Positions 1-10,177 are shown, numbered from the stretch's first letter. The stretch: DNA of 64,000 nt from JAIBJN01 sp963842305 (GCA_963842305.1 CAWJFW010000005.1:1-64000); one strand, 5' to 3'. Made by a program: numbers and translations. Notes: generated from the sequence alone by a model not told the origin.

Positions 1-119
1 TCCACTCACCGCAATCGCTTTCCTCATGCGGCTTTGCGGTTCGGACGTGTCGTCCGCACTCGGCGTCTGGCGCCTACTCGACGCCCAAACGAATCTGGGG
101 CCGCCCCGGCAGTCGACGG

Positions 120-458
120 CTAGTGCATGACGAGCCCGCGAAGGAAGCGCCCGAACCGATAGCTGTAACCGCCGCCGTGCTTGCGCCGTGACTCCTCACG
201 TCGGGCACGAGCACGCATCCCGAACGTTGGCGGGCCGAGTTCGTCACCGGGCTGTTCGCGCGGGATCGCCAACCACAGGCCGAAGTAAAGGAGGATGCCG
301 AGGCCTCCGTAGCACGCGAGCGCGATGAACAGCACCCGAAACCAGAGGGGATCGCGCTCCGCGTACCGGCCGAGTCCGCCGCAGACTCCGGCGAACACCC
401 AGTCCTCTCGGCTTCGGCGCCTGACACGCACTCTGACGGGAACGTTTGCGACGGTCAT
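120..458 (-). CDS. PspC-domain membrane protein
   Basis: Small 112-aa protein of the PspC family (phage-shock-protein-C-like envelope stress proteins). The hallmark GVCGGLGRYAERDP segment lies near residues 24-37 and is followed by a single hydrophobic helix at about 38-65. The tail is basic and Arg/Gly-rich. I start at the ATG at 458 because the PspC domain begins right after it; the open frame extends to 542, but those extra residues look like non-coding sequence. Function beyond a membrane stress role is inference from the family. Confidence 0.85.
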   Translation of the reverse strand: MTVANVPVRVRVRRRSREDWVFAGVCGGLGRYAERDPLWFRVLFIALACYGGLGILLYFGLWLAIPREQPGDELGPPTFGMRARARREESRRKHGGGYSYRFGRFLRGLVMH

Positions 459-611
459 GAAGTCAGGCGCCCCGTTCGAACTGGCGCCCGCCAGAGTATC
501 CCGCCGCGCGGACTGCGCCGCAAGCCGGCCCGAGCCGGCCATCCCCAGGCACGAGCACTTCCGCGATCGCGACCCGGATTGGGACGGATAAGGAATCGGA
601 CCTTGCGCGGG

Positions 612-1493
612 TTACTGGTTTCTTGCGGCCCTGATGACGTCGAGGATCACGTTGATGACGAGTTCCGGGTCTGCTTCTTCCACGGCGTGGCCCGTGTGGA
701 CGATGGTCTGTTTGGCCCGCGGGCTGAGAATCAGCCAGCCTCGTTGGTCCTGGACGTTCGTTCGCATCCCTCTGCGCTCGGACGGGAACGTCGCCGCGTC
801 GATCTCGTCGTCGCTGTAGGCGTTGCTGACGATCGTCATCGGGATGTCACCAACCTCTTTTCGTGCTGCCCAAGCGTCCTTTTCGACTTGGAGATAGTCG
901 CGTCGCTCGACGTTGGTGGGATAGTTCCACTTCGTTTCTTCGACGATCGGTGGCGGTGGGTCGCGGAAGGGGGTAGGCACCTCGATGAAGGCCATCCCCG
1001 CAATCTGCGTCGGGTGGGCGTAGGCGTAGCCCGCGACGATGTATCCGCCACCCGAGGTCCCGACGAGGACGTATGGCGGCGGGACATCGGCCGTCACGAG
1101 TAGCCGGTCCAGATCCTCCACGAGATCGGTGAAGCCGCGCGGCCCCGGCGCGGCATCGCTGCGGCCCAGGTTAGCCCGGTCATAGACGCACGTTCTCGTC
1201 ACCGCCGCCAGGCGGCTCTCAGCAAACGCGTAGGAGCCGCTCGTGTCCTCGTCGCCTCCCTCCATCACAACCGTCGGCGAGCCGGTCCCCGAGCACCTCA
1301 GATACAGCCCACGGTCACCAGCGACGCTGACAACTCGGTCGATAGGGGCGTCGGATGAAACGGTGGTGGTCTGTCCAGGCCCGGCGCCATCGGAGTCATC
1401 CCCGCCGCCGCATCCGCTCAGGGCAACAGCCAGCGCAAGGCTCGCCAGGACGAGGCCAGATGGAATGGATCTCCGGGGGACAACCAACGCCAC
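612..1493 (-). CDS. Secreted lipoprotein alpha/beta hydrolase
   Basis: 293-aa alpha/beta hydrolase-fold protein with a lipoprotein signal peptide: basic N-terminus, hydrophobic stretch, lipobox LSGC with Cys28, then a Gly/Asp/Ser-rich linker. The nucleophile elbow VGTSGGG puts the catalytic Ser near residue 147, and a C-terminal HTGH (about 266-269) supplies the likely catalytic His. It probably sits outside the cytoplasmic membrane and cleaves an ester or amide; the substrate is unknown. The start is GTG with a GGAG ribosome site just upstream. It follows the PspC-like gene's strand but with a 153-nt gap, so joint transcription is uncertain. Confidence 0.85.
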   Translation of the reverse strand: MALVVPRRSIPSGLVLASLALAVALSGCGGGDDSDGAGPGQTTTVSSDAPIDRVVSVAGDRGLYLRCSGTGSPTVVMEGGDEDTSGSYAFAESRLAAVTRTCVYDRANLGRSDAAPGPRGFTDLVEDLDRLLVTADVPPPYVLVGTSGGGYIVAGYAYAHPTQIAGMAFIEVPTPFRDPPPPIVEETKWNYPTNVERRDYLQVEKDAWAARKEVGDIPMTIVSNAYSDDEIDAATFPSERRGMRTNVQDQRGWLILSPRAKQTIVHTGHAVEEADPELVINVILDVIRAARNQ

Positions 1494-1838
1494 GGCTCTC
1501 CTACTCGGAGGTCTGGTCGCAGTCGGCGTAGCCGTAGCCCGCAGTCAGCATCCATCGAATGCGTTTCATCGCTCCTCCTCGACTCGCTTCCGTAACGGAA
1601 GACCGCCCGAGCAAGGGGAGCGCGGGCAGCTTCAGGCCGCATCGCTGCGGCTGTAGGCTCGCGACGATCCTAACAAGCTCTTCCTCACTTCACGGCCGCG
1701 CTTCCGCGGCCGGAACCTCCCGCAAGTAGCGGGGGATCAGAATCGGCCCGACCCCGGCCCGGCCGCGCCGACGGCCGCCGCGCCCGGTCGGCTCGTCTAT
1801 GTTGCTCGCGACCGGTACCCATCGACGCTGGGAGGACC
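1494..1838. other. Intergenic region (345 bp) with a GC-rich hairpin
   Basis: No convincing gene lies between the divergently transcribed lipoprotein hydrolase and cyclase-family genes. A perfect 8-bp stem (1693-1700 with 1705-1712) closes on a CTTC tetraloop. It lacks a T-tract, so it is not a standard terminator. A good ribosome site (GGAGGA, 1831-1836) precedes the cyclase-family gene. Confidence 0.5.
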
Positions 1839-2795
1839 ATGATGAGCAGTCTCAGGCACCGGGTCGGCCGCCTCGCCCTGGCAGCCGTGTGCGCGGTCGC
1901 GGCCACTCTGATCGGCGCAGGCGTGGCCGGCGCCAGTTCCCATTCGCACACGCGTTCCCCCTCGCTGTGGACGCTGTACGATCACACGCTCCGCGACGCG
2001 AAGTACGTCGATCTCACGCATACGATCACGCCGTCGATTCCCGTCTGGGCGGGCTTCGGCCCCTCGACGTTCATGCCGACGAAGAACCCCACGACCGGGG
2101 TGCCGTACACGTACGCGGCGGACGGCTTCGAGGCGACGAGCTACCTGCTCCAGACGGACCAGCTCGGGACACAGCTCGATCCGCCGGCGCACTGGGCGCC
2201 CGAGTACGCGGCGATCGACGAGCTGCCGCCGACGTTTGCGGTTCGCCCGCTCGTCGTCATCTCGATCGTTCCGCAGGTGAAGTTCGACTTCAACTACGCG
2301 CTGCAGGTCTCGGACATCCGCCGTTGGGAGAGGCAAAACGGCCGGATCCCGGAGGGAAGCGTCGTCATGGTGCGCTCGGACTGGTCGAAGCGCTGGCCCG
2401 ATCCCGCGCTCGCGACGCTGACCGAATTTCCCGGCGTCTCGCTCGACGCACTGATGTTCCTGCAGCTGAAGCGGCACATCCTCTTCCACGGGCACGAGCC
2501 GCTCGACACCGACTCGACGCCGACGCTCGAGGGCGAGGCCTGGCTCATGCACAACGGCTTCGCGCAGGCGGAAGGCGTAGCCAACCTCGACAAGGTCCCG
2601 CCCACGGGGTGCCTGCTCGAGATCGGCTACCCCAAGTTCGGCGGCGGGCTGGGCGGCTACGCCCGCTTCATCGCCATCTGCCCGTCGAGCTGGCGCTACG
2701 GAGTCAGCGTCGGTGAGCTCCCCGAAGCCCCGCTGCAGCGCTACGACGACGTCCTGCACTGGGATCCCGTGCTCGGGATGCGCGTTCGCGGCTGA
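1839..2795 (+). CDS. Secreted cyclase-family (kynurenine-formamidase-like) hydrolase
   Basis: 318-aa protein with an N-terminal signal peptide (hydrophobic stretch about 10-32, Ala-rich cleavage region). The mature part matches the cyclase/kynurenine formamidase family: DLTHTITPSIPVW opens the domain, and the metal-binding region reads GTQLDPPAHW (about 110-119). The family consensus HxGTHxDxPxH is altered here, with Gln in place of one His, as in a secreted subgroup. These metal-dependent enzymes hydrolyse cyclic amides or formamides; the substrate is unknown. Start codon chosen by the GGAGGA site. A strong terminator follows. Confidence 0.8.
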   Translation: MMSSLRHRVGRLALAAVCAVAATLIGAGVAGASSHSHTRSPSLWTLYDHTLRDAKYVDLTHTITPSIPVWAGFGPSTFMPTKNPTTGVPYTYAADGFEATSYLLQTDQLGTQLDPPAHWAPEYAAIDELPPTFAVRPLVVISIVPQVKFDFNYALQVSDIRRWERQNGRIPEGSVVMVRSDWSKRWPDPALATLTEFPGVSLDALMFLQLKRHILFHGHEPLDTDSTPTLEGEAWLMHNGFAQAEGVANLDKVPPTGCLLEIGYPKFGGGLGGYARFIAICPSSWRYGVSVGELPEAPLQRYDDVLHWDPVLGMRVRG

Positions 2796-2814
2796 CACGC
2801 CCGCGCAGTCGAAC

Positions 2815-2845
2815 GAGGAGGCCGGCGCGACGCGCCGGCCTCCTC
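2815..2845 (+). terminator. Rho-independent-type terminator hairpin
   Basis: A perfect inverted repeat, GAGGAGGCCGGC paired with GCCGGCCTCCTC around a GCGACGC loop, lies 20 nt after the cyclase-family stop codon and runs into TCTCTT. It sits between convergent genes and may stop transcription from both sides. Confidence 0.7.
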
Positions 2846-2924
2846 TCTCTTGGCTCGTGCGAGGACGCGCAGGAGCAGGAGCACCGTGGGATAGGCAACG
2901 CGTGCCCGCCGGCGGCTGCCCCTT

Positions 2925-4271
2925 CTAGGGTCTTTCGACCGCGAACAGGTGCCAGTCGCCCGGAACCCCCGCAAGCTCGCGGACACCGCGATCGGCGAAG
3001 AGAATCCCCGAGCCCGCGACGAGATCCTTGACCGTGCTGGAAACGAGCACCTCCCCGGGTTGCGCCTGGGCGGCGACGCGCGCACCGGTGTGGACGGCGA
3101 TGCCGGCGACCTTCCCGTCGAGGAGCTCACACTCGCCCGTGTGGAGACCGGCCCGTATCTCGAGGTCGAGCTCGTGCAGGCTGTCGACGATCGCGCACGC
3201 GCAGCGAATCGCGCGTGCAGGTCCGTCGAAGGAAGCGAGGAAGCCGTCGCCGGCGGTGTCGAGCTCGCGCCCGCGGAAGCGCAGAAGCTCACGGCGCACG
3301 AGCGCGTGGTGCCGTTCGAGCAGGTCGCGCCAACCGCGGTCGCCCAGCGCGCTTGCCTTCTCCGACGAGCGGACGATGTCGGTGAAGAGCACGGTCGCGA
3401 GGACACGGTCGGGCTCCTGCTCCTCCCAGCCGCCCGACTCCCAGATCTCCGTGAGGAAGCCCTTGATCTCGGCGATGATCGGGCCCTGGGATTTCCCAAA
3501 CGCGAGGTGCCCTGCGCCGGGGACCTCGACCACCCGCGCCGACGGAATGCTCGAAGCGATGTAGTGCGCAACCTCGGCCGGGACGAGCTTGTCCTCGGAG
3601 CCGCGCAAGATCAGGGTCGGGACGCGCACCGCAGGCAGGACGTGTCGGACGTCGATCTCCTTGTTCATGGAGTGGAGCGCCTCCATTGCCCCTGGACTCG
3701 CGCCGAAGCGGATCATCTCGAGGAACGAGTCAGTCTCCTCGTCGGTGAACTCGCCGAGTGCACGGACGGACTCGTGCGCCTGCTCGGGCGGGCCGAAGGC
3801 TTGCAACGCTCGATCGACCTCGCGCTCGTACTCGACGTCGCTGCGACCCCATGGATAGTCGTGCGCCCACATGCTGCGGGGAAAAGCGCTGCGAACCACG
3901 AGCGCCGCCGTTCGCTCCGGATAGGTCGCGGCGAACAGGATGCTCATGGCTGCCCCTTCCGAAAGGCCGTAGAACGCCGCTCGCCGGGAGCCGGCCGCGT
4001 CCATGACCGCGCGCACGTCGTCCATGCGCGTCTCGAGCGTCGGAGCGCCGCTGACGCGGTCGGACATGCCCGTGCCGCGCTTGTCGAACCGGATCAGGCG
4101 AGAGAAGGACGCGAGCTCTTCCAGGAACGGCGCGAAGGTCTGGAACTTCCACTGAATCTCGAGGTGCGTCACATACCCCGGGACGAAGACGAGGTCGAAC
4201 GGACCATCGCCGACGACCTGGTAGGCGATGTTGACGTCGCCGCTGCGGGCATAGCGGGTCTCAGCACGCAC
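2925..4271 (-). CDS. Alpha/beta hydrolase fused to class III nucleotide cyclase domain
   Basis: 448-aa two-domain protein. Residues 1-275 are an alpha/beta hydrolase with nucleophile elbow GLSEG (Ser104), acid in GSEDK (about 227) and His255 in GAGHLAF. Residues 288-448 are a class III adenylate/guanylate cyclase catalytic domain: FTDIVRSSE holds the first metal Asp (298) and GDGFLASF the second (342). No membrane segments are seen, so it is probably cytoplasmic. This architecture is widespread in Actinobacteria; whether the cyclase makes cAMP and whether hydrolase ligands control it are not known. Confidence 0.85.
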   Translation of the reverse strand: MRAETRYARSGDVNIAYQVVGDGPFDLVFVPGYVTHLEIQWKFQTFAPFLEELASFSRLIRFDKRGTGMSDRVSGAPTLETRMDDVRAVMDAAGSRRAAFYGLSEGAAMSILFAATYPERTAALVVRSAFPRSMWAHDYPWGRSDVEYEREVDRALQAFGPPEQAHESVRALGEFTDEETDSFLEMIRFGASPGAMEALHSMNKEIDVRHVLPAVRVPTLILRGSEDKLVPAEVAHYIASSIPSARVVEVPGAGHLAFGKSQGPIIAEIKGFLTEIWESGGWEEQEPDRVLATVLFTDIVRSSEKASALGDRGWRDLLERHHALVRRELLRFRGRELDTAGDGFLASFDGPARAIRCACAIVDSLHELDLEIRAGLHTGECELLDGKVAGIAVHTGARVAAQAQPGEVLVSSTVKDLVAGSGILFADRGVRELAGVPGDWHLFAVERP

Positions 4272-4339
4272 GGCGGGTAGTGTCGCGCGCTCGCCGAGGC
4301 TCTGTCGAGCCGGCTCCTTGGCGCGTCAAGGCGATGAGC

Positions 4340-7331
4340 TCAGGGGGCGCCCGCGGGCGGCGAACTCGGCACGGAAGCCGGAGGCACGGCGCCGTCGGTC
4401 AGGCTCGTGCCTTCGACGTCGATCGTGGGAACGACCCGACCCAGTGCGTCGGGGAACCACCACGCCCATTTGCCCAGCATCGTCAGCACTGCCGGCGCAA
4501 GCATGAGCACCATGGTGGCCGCCAAAGCGACCGCGCTCGAGAGACCGACGCCGAACTGCTTCACCACTGGATCGCCGTTGAGGATGAAGCTCGAGAACAC
4601 CGAGATCATGATGAGCGCTGCCGCGGCGATGACCCGCGCGCTCCTCTGCAAGCCGAGCGCGATCGCCTGGCGGTCGCTCTCGCCCGCGGTGCGCTGGTGA
4701 TTGACCGAGGACAGCAGGAAGACCTGGTAGTCCATGCTGAGGCCGAAGAGTATGGCGAACATCATCAGTGGGACGTAGCTGGCGATCGGGACCGAATCGG
4801 CCGTGGTCTCGACCCCCACGAGGCCGATGCCCCACCCCCACTGGAAGACGGCCGTCAAGACCCCGAACGCCGCCAGCGCGGTGACGAGGTTGGTCAGCGC
4901 CGCCTGCAGCGGGATCAAAAGCGAATGGAACGCCAGCATGAGGACGAGCATGCTGAGCAGCAGGATCGTCAGGATCACGATCGGCAGCCGGTCGGTGATC
5001 TCGGCGGCGAGGTCGACGTTGCCGGCGGTGGATCCGCCCACATGTGCGACTACGCCGTCGCCCGTGTTCTCCGGGATCACGCTCGACCGCAGCGTCCTCA
5101 CCAGGTCGGCGGTCGCGGGCGCGGAGGGCGCTGTCGTCGCGATCACCGTGTACACGGCTGCGTTCCCGGCCTTGTTGAGCTCGGGCGGTGAGACCAGCGA
5201 GTCCCCCTTGGTGCCGATCAACGCATCCTGCAGCTTTACTAGGCGAGGATCGGTCGCACGGTCGTCGCCCCCGGCCTTCGTGAGTGTCTTCGTCAGCTCG
5301 CTCTGAAGCTGTTTCGCGCGTTTCTGCTGTTTCGCCGCCTTGGCCTGTAGCGCCTGGAGCTGGTCGGCCTGTTCTTCGAGCGCCGCGGCCTCTCGTTCGA
5401 GTGCATTTCCCTGTTTCTGCAGCTTGGCGCCCTGTCGCTGGAGGGCCGCTCCCTCGGCCTCAAGCTGCGCCGCTTGCGCCTCCAGCGGCTGCTTCTGCTG
5501 CTCGAGGGCCGCCGCCTGGGCCTCGAGGGAGCGGGCCTGAGCGACGAGGCGGCGAGCGCGTCTACCCACCGACTTGAGCTGGGCAACCGTTTCCTGCTCG
5601 GCTGCCTGGACGCGCGCGAGGCGGGCCTCCAGCCTCGCGATCCGTGTTGGGTTTGTCACGGTGGCCAACAACTCCTCGATCTGCCGCTCCCTGAGGCGAA
5701 GGAAGGCGAGCCTGGCCGCCAGCCTGCGTGCCTGGGCCGCGAGCGCACGCGCCTCTGCAGCGAGCCGGTCCCGCTTCGCCTGCAGCTTCGCGGCCCGGGC
5801 CTCGAGCGCGGCTTGCTCGGCCTCGAGCGATGCCTGCTCCGAACGCAGCTCGTCCGCCCGCGCGTCCAGGGCGGCCTCCTTGCTCTCGAGCTTCGCTTCC
5901 TGGCGCTCGAGGCTCGCTTTCCCGGCTTCGAGCTCGGACTGCATCTGCTCGCCTTGCTTCTGCTCGGCCTCCAGCTCCTTCTGGAGTTTCTCAAGCTGGT
6001 TCTCCTGGGCTGTGACTGTGGGATCGGCCTTGGCGGCCGGGTGGATCGCCGCCGCGACGAGCAACGGGCCGTTGTAGCCGGGGCCGAAGCCGGCTGCCAT
6101 CAGGTCGTATGCCTGCCGTTCCATCGTCGACTTGGGGGTCTGCCCGATGTCCTCCTGGCCCAGCTGGAGGTCGGCCGTCGGAATGATCAGCGGCACGAGG
6201 ATCAGGGCGGCAAGGACGATCGGCACGTACGGCCGACGGACGACGAAGGCCCCCCACGTTCCCCAGATGCCCTTCTTGCCGGGCTTTGCGGAGGGACGGA
6301 GCCGCCCCGGCAGGGCGACGGAGTTGATGTGCCGCCCGGCGAGCGCCATCAACGCGGGAAGCAGGGTGATGGCGGCGAGCACCGCGGTTGCCACCGCCAC
6401 CGCCGCCGTGTAGCCGAGCGACGAGACCAGCGGGATTCCCGCCACGACCAGAGACACCAGCGCGACGACGACCGTGCAGCCGGCGAAGACGACCGCCGTG
6501 CCCGCGGTGCCCACGGCCCGAGCGATCGACTCGTGCATCTCCATCCCGTCGCGCAGCTGCGTGAGGTGGCGGGTCACGAGGAACAGGGCATAGTCGATCC
6601 CGACTGCAAGTCCGATCATCGTCGCGACCGTGTGGGCGATGTCTGGCACGGAGATCAGGTGGCCGAAGAGGCCGATCGCCCCCAGCGCGGTCGTCAGGCC
6701 GAGGATCGCGGTACCGATCGGCATTCCCATCGCGACGACGGTGCCGAAGGTGAACGTAAGGATCACCATCGCGGCGAGGATCCCGATCAGGTCGCTGCTG
6801 GCCGTGTCGTTCGGAGACAGGGTCGAGCCGATCGACCCGCCCGCGACCACCTCCATACCTGCCTTCTCGCCAGGCTCGGCGGCGTCCACAACCCGCTGGG
6901 CCTGCTCCTCCGTGAGATCGTTCGAGCCGACGTTTAGCAGCACCGAGATGAAGGCCGTCTTCTTGTCCTGCGAGATCTGGCCGGCGCCCTCCTGACTGAA
7001 CGGGCTGACCGCGCTGTGGACGAACGGAATCTTCTTGATCGCGTCGTAGGAGCGGTTGATCGCCTGCTTATTCGTGGAGTCCTCCACGCTCCCGCGGGAC
7101 AGGTGGAAGATGATCGGGTTGCTGCCGTTCTGCTGGGGCGGGAACTCCCGCTCGAGGAGGTCGGTCGTGTCCTGGCTATCGGTGCCCGGCAGGCTGAGGT
7201 TGTTGTCCGTCTCCGCCCCGACCGCCTTTACGAGCCCGGTCACACCCGCGGCTGCGACGATCCAGACGGCCAGCACGATCACCGGATGAGCGGCGACAAC
7301 GTCGACCGAGTCGATACAGCAGTCGAGCCAT
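4340..7331 (-). CDS. MMPL/RND transporter with extracellular coiled-coil insert; apparent N-terminal frameshift
   Basis: Large MMPL-family exporter with two six-helix halves. The open frame runs from a GTG at 7282 (980 aa), but that cuts off the usual cytoplasmic N-terminus. Another frame starting at ATG 7331 reads MARLLYRLGR, a typical MMPL start, and joins the main frame if one base near 7298-7306 is removed, giving 996 aa. Residues about 420-665 of the main frame, in the second extracytoplasmic domain, form an Ala/Glu/Gln/Arg-rich coiled coil of roughly 240 residues, far longer than in typical family members. It probably exports a lipid or hydrophobic compound; the substrate is unknown. 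Confidence 0.85.
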
Positions 7332-7408
7332 GCGTGGTGGCCATGCTACGGCCTCGCGCGAAGCGGCCGGCCGCGCGGAACGGGGCCGGGCTTACGCGCG
7401 GTTCGTGG

Positions 7409-8020
7409 TCAATCGAGTGCGAATGACCCGGTCACGATCTCGCCCGCCGGCTCGTAGGTGCCGATCATGACGCCGGTGGTGGAGACCGTGCTGTCCACGA
7501 GCTTCAGTGCCGACGGAATGGTGCCGTCCACGAACAGGCGCTTGCCGGAGCCGATGACGAGGGGGAAGACCCAGAGGCGGTACTCGTCGACGAGGTTGTG
7601 GCGCAGGAGCGTCTGGATCAGGTTCCCGCTTCCGTGCACCTGCAGCTCGGGCCCGTCTTCCTGCTTCAGCTTCGCGATGCCCTCGGCGGCGTCTCCTTCG
7701 ATGAGGACCGAGTTGCTCCACTCGAGCGTGGGCGCGCTCCGCGACGCGACGTACTTGGTGGCGTCGTTCAGCGGCTTCCCGCCGGCATCCTCCGGGGCGT
7801 TCGGCCAGAACGCGGCGAAGATATCGTAGGTCTTGCGCCCGAGAACGAGGTCGAACGGCGCATTCAGCGCCGCGCCCATGACCTGGCCCATCTGCTCGTC
7901 CCAGTAGTTCACCGACCAGCCGCCGTGCTCGAACCCGCCGTCGTCGTCCTCTCCGGGCCCGCCCGGGGCCTGCATGACGCCGTCGAGGGTCAGGAAGGTG
8001 CTCACGATCAGCTTTCTCAT
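7409..8020 (-). CDS. Dihydrofolate-reductase-like (RibD C-terminal) protein
   Basis: 203-aa protein of the RibD_C/DHFR-like superfamily. It opens MRKLIVSTFLTLDGVMQ, contains FDLVLGRKTYDIFAAFWP and a glycine-rich VHGSGNLIQTLL segment typical of the NADPH site, and ends with a YRLWVFPLVIGSGKRLF strand. These stand-alone proteins are common in Actinobacteria and seldom characterised. They are probably NAD(P)H-dependent reductases and rarely true DHFRs. Start ATG at 8020 is preceded by AGGA. The longer frame reaching 9331 is antisense to the next gene and is not real. Confidence 0.88.
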   Translation of the reverse strand: MRKLIVSTFLTLDGVMQAPGGPGEDDDGGFEHGGWSVNYWDEQMGQVMGAALNAPFDLVLGRKTYDIFAAFWPNAPEDAGGKPLNDATKYVASRSAPTLEWSNSVLIEGDAAEGIAKLKQEDGPELQVHGSGNLIQTLLRHNLVDEYRLWVFPLVIGSGKRLFVDGTIPSALKLVDSTVSTTGVMIGTYEPAGEIVTGSFALD

Positions 8021-8143
8021 CGGGTGTCCTTTCGCTCGGATCCGGGCCCGAGTCGAGCCCACCGCAGGTTGAGACAGCGGGGCCGGGAGAAACTCATCGC
8101 AAGCGAAGGACATGTGTCGCCCCGTCCGTGGTAGACCTTCACC

Positions 8144-10177
8144 ATGGCGGCTCCGGTCGACGAAGTCGTGCTGACGACATGTCCGCGGGACTGCTACGAC
8201 GCGTGCGGCATTGCCGTCGTCAAGCGTGACGGAGCGATCAGGCACGTGCGCGGCGATCCGGCGCATCCCGTGAGTCGCGGCAGGCTTTGCCGCAAGTGCT
8301 CGATCGGGTACAACGGAGCCTTCCTCGACCCGCAGGTGCGTCTGACGCGGCCGCTCCGCCGCGTCGGGGCCAAGGGCGAAGGCCGGTTCGAGCCGATCGC
8401 CTGGGACGAGGCGCTTGCCGAGATCGCCGAGCGGCTCCAGTCGATCCTGGCGACTGCCGGCGCGCACACTGTCCTGAACGCTCACTACACGGGCACGTTC
8501 TCGCTGCTCGCCTACTTCTTCCCGCTCCGCTTCTTCCGCCGGCTCGGCGCGACGGAGGTCGACCCGGACACGATCTGCAACAAGGCCGGGCATGTAGCGC
8601 TCGAGTACGTGTACGGCACCTCGCTCGTGGGCTTCGATCCGTCGACCGCGCGCGACTCGGCCTGCATTCTCGTTTGGGGCGCGAACCCGTCCGCGTCGGC
8701 GCCGCACGCTCACGAGCATTGGCTTCCGGAGGCTCCGGCACGGGTGATCGTGGTCGATCCGGTGCGCACGCCGACCGCCGAGGCCGCCGACCTCCACCTC
8801 CAGCCCTTCCCCGGCAGCGACGCCGCCCTTGCCTTCGCGTTCCTGCATGTGATCGCCCGCGAGGGCCTCGTCGATCTCGACTTCGTCGCCGCGCACACGT
8901 TGGGCTGGGAGGAGCTCGAGCCGCGGCTTGCAGACTGCACGCCAGCGTGGGGCGAGGCCACCACAGGGGTGCCGGCCGGGCTGATCGAGCGGGCCGCGGA
9001 TCTGTACGGCCGAGGCCCGTCGCTGCTCTGGCTGGGGCAGGGCCTCCAACGCCAACGGACGGGCGGCAACGTCGTGCGCGCCTGTGCGCTCCTGCCCGCG
9101 GTGACGGGAAATCTCTGCAAGCCCGGCGCGGGCTTTCTCTACCTCAACGGGACCGACTCTCGCCGCATCGACGAGGACTATCTCGCGGCAATGCATCTCG
9201 GCTCCGACCCGCCGGACCCGGTCAGCCATATGGACCTCGTGGACTGCCTCGAGGATGCAGCCCGGTCGCGGGCGCTCTTTTGCTGGAACATCAACATCGC
9301 CGCGTCGAATCCGCAGCAAAGGCGCCTCCACGAGGCGCTCCGCCGCGAGGATCTGCTGACGGTCGCGCTCGACCTCTTCGCGACGGACACGACCGATCTC
9401 GCCGACTACGTTCTCCCCGCGGCGAGCTTCCTGGAGTTCGACGATCTGGTGGCCTCGTACTTCCAGCTCACGCTCTCGGCTCAGGTCAAAGTCGCGGAGC
9501 CTATGGGCCAGGCGCTACCGAACATGGAGGTCTTCCGCCGGCTCGCACGAGCGATGGGCTATTCCGAGCCCGAGCTGTACGAGAGCGACGCCGAGCTCTT
9601 GGCGGCCGTCCTCGAGCGCTCGGGCGTGGGTGAGGACTTCCCTTCGCTCGCCGCGAGAGGGACAGTGCCGATCGCGGACGCGCCTGTGATTCAGTTTTCG
9701 GACCGCAACTTCCCGACGCCAAGTGGCCGGGTGGAGCTTGCATCGGCTCGGGCCGAAAAAGACGGCCTACCGCGTCTGCCGCTCCCGCTCGCCGATCCGC
9801 GGCCGCAAGACGGGCGCCTCCGCCTCCTCACCCCGGCCTCGCCGTGGCTCCTGAACGACAGCTTCGCAAACGACGCCAAGGTGGCGAAGCGCATCGGGCC
9901 GGCGACGGTTGCTCTCCATCCCGCCGACGCGGCCGAGCGGGGCCTCGGCGAGGGGGACGAGGCTGAGATCGGGAACGAGACCGGACACCTGCGGCTGCTG
10001 GTCGCGCTCTCGGACGCTGTCCCGCGCGGCGTTGCCTACTCTCCGAAGGGACGCTGGCCCAAGCGAGAGCCCGCGGGTGCGAACGTGAACGCTTTGAATC
10101 CAGGCGAGCGCGCCGACATGGGCGAAAGCACATCCGTTCACGGAGTGGAGGTGACGGTCAGGCCGCCTCGCGCGTGA
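8144..10177 (+). CDS. Molybdopterin-dependent oxidoreductase (DMSO reductase family)
   Basis: 677-aa catalytic subunit of the molybdopterin oxidoreductase family. An N-terminal [4Fe-4S] motif uses Cys13, Cys17, Cys21 and Cys49 (CPRDCYDACG ... LCRKC). The Mo-bis-MGD fold follows, with an NxxxGxxxxA-type substrate-domain segment near TICNKAGHVALEY and the C-terminal molydopterin-dinucleotide-binding domain (RLLTPASPWLLNDSF onward). The Cys in TICNK is a candidate metal ligand. No signal peptide or partner subunits are adjacent, so it is likely a cytoplasmic single-subunit enzyme. Substrate not predictable. It overlaps the following amidotransferase by 4 nt. Confidence 0.88.
   Translation: MAAPVDEVVLTTCPRDCYDACGIAVVKRDGAIRHVRGDPAHPVSRGRLCRKCSIGYNGAFLDPQVRLTRPLRRVGAKGEGRFEPIAWDEALAEIAERLQSILATAGAHTVLNAHYTGTFSLLAYFFPLRFFRRLGATEVDPDTICNKAGHVALEYVYGTSLVGFDPSTARDSACILVWGANPSASAPHAHEHWLPEAPARVIVVDPVRTPTAEAADLHLQPFPGSDAALAFAFLHVIAREGLVDLDFVAAHTLGWEELEPRLADCTPAWGEATTGVPAGLIERAADLYGRGPSLLWLGQGLQRQRTGGNVVRACALLPAVTGNLCKPGAGFLYLNGTDSRRIDEDYLAAMHLGSDPPDPVSHMDLVDCLEDAARSRALFCWNINIAASNPQQRRLHEALRREDLLTVALDLFATDTTDLADYVLPAASFLEFDDLVASYFQLTLSAQVKVAEPMGQALPNMEVFRRLARAMGYSEPELYESDAELLAAVLERSGVGEDFPSLAARGTVPIADAPVIQFSDRNFPTPSGRVELASARAEKDGLPRLPLPLADPRPQDGRLRLLTPASPWLLNDSFANDAKVAKRIGPATVALHPADAAERGLGEGDEAEIGNETGHLRLLVALSDAVPRGVAYSPKGRWPKREPAGANVNALNPGERADMGESTSVHGVEVTVRPPRA

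Noticed and set aside
1693..1712. Perfect hairpin as a terminator
   Set aside because: No T-run on either side and it lies between divergent genes, where no transcript is expected to end.
5290..6010. Tandem DNA repeat
   Set aside because: The repetitiveness comes from Ala/Glu/Gln/Arg codons of a coiled coil, not from repeated DNA units.
8021..9331. Upstream extension of the DHFR-like gene
   Set aside because: Antisense to the molybdopterin oxidoreductase; the DHFR-like domain begins at ATG 8020 with a ribosome site.
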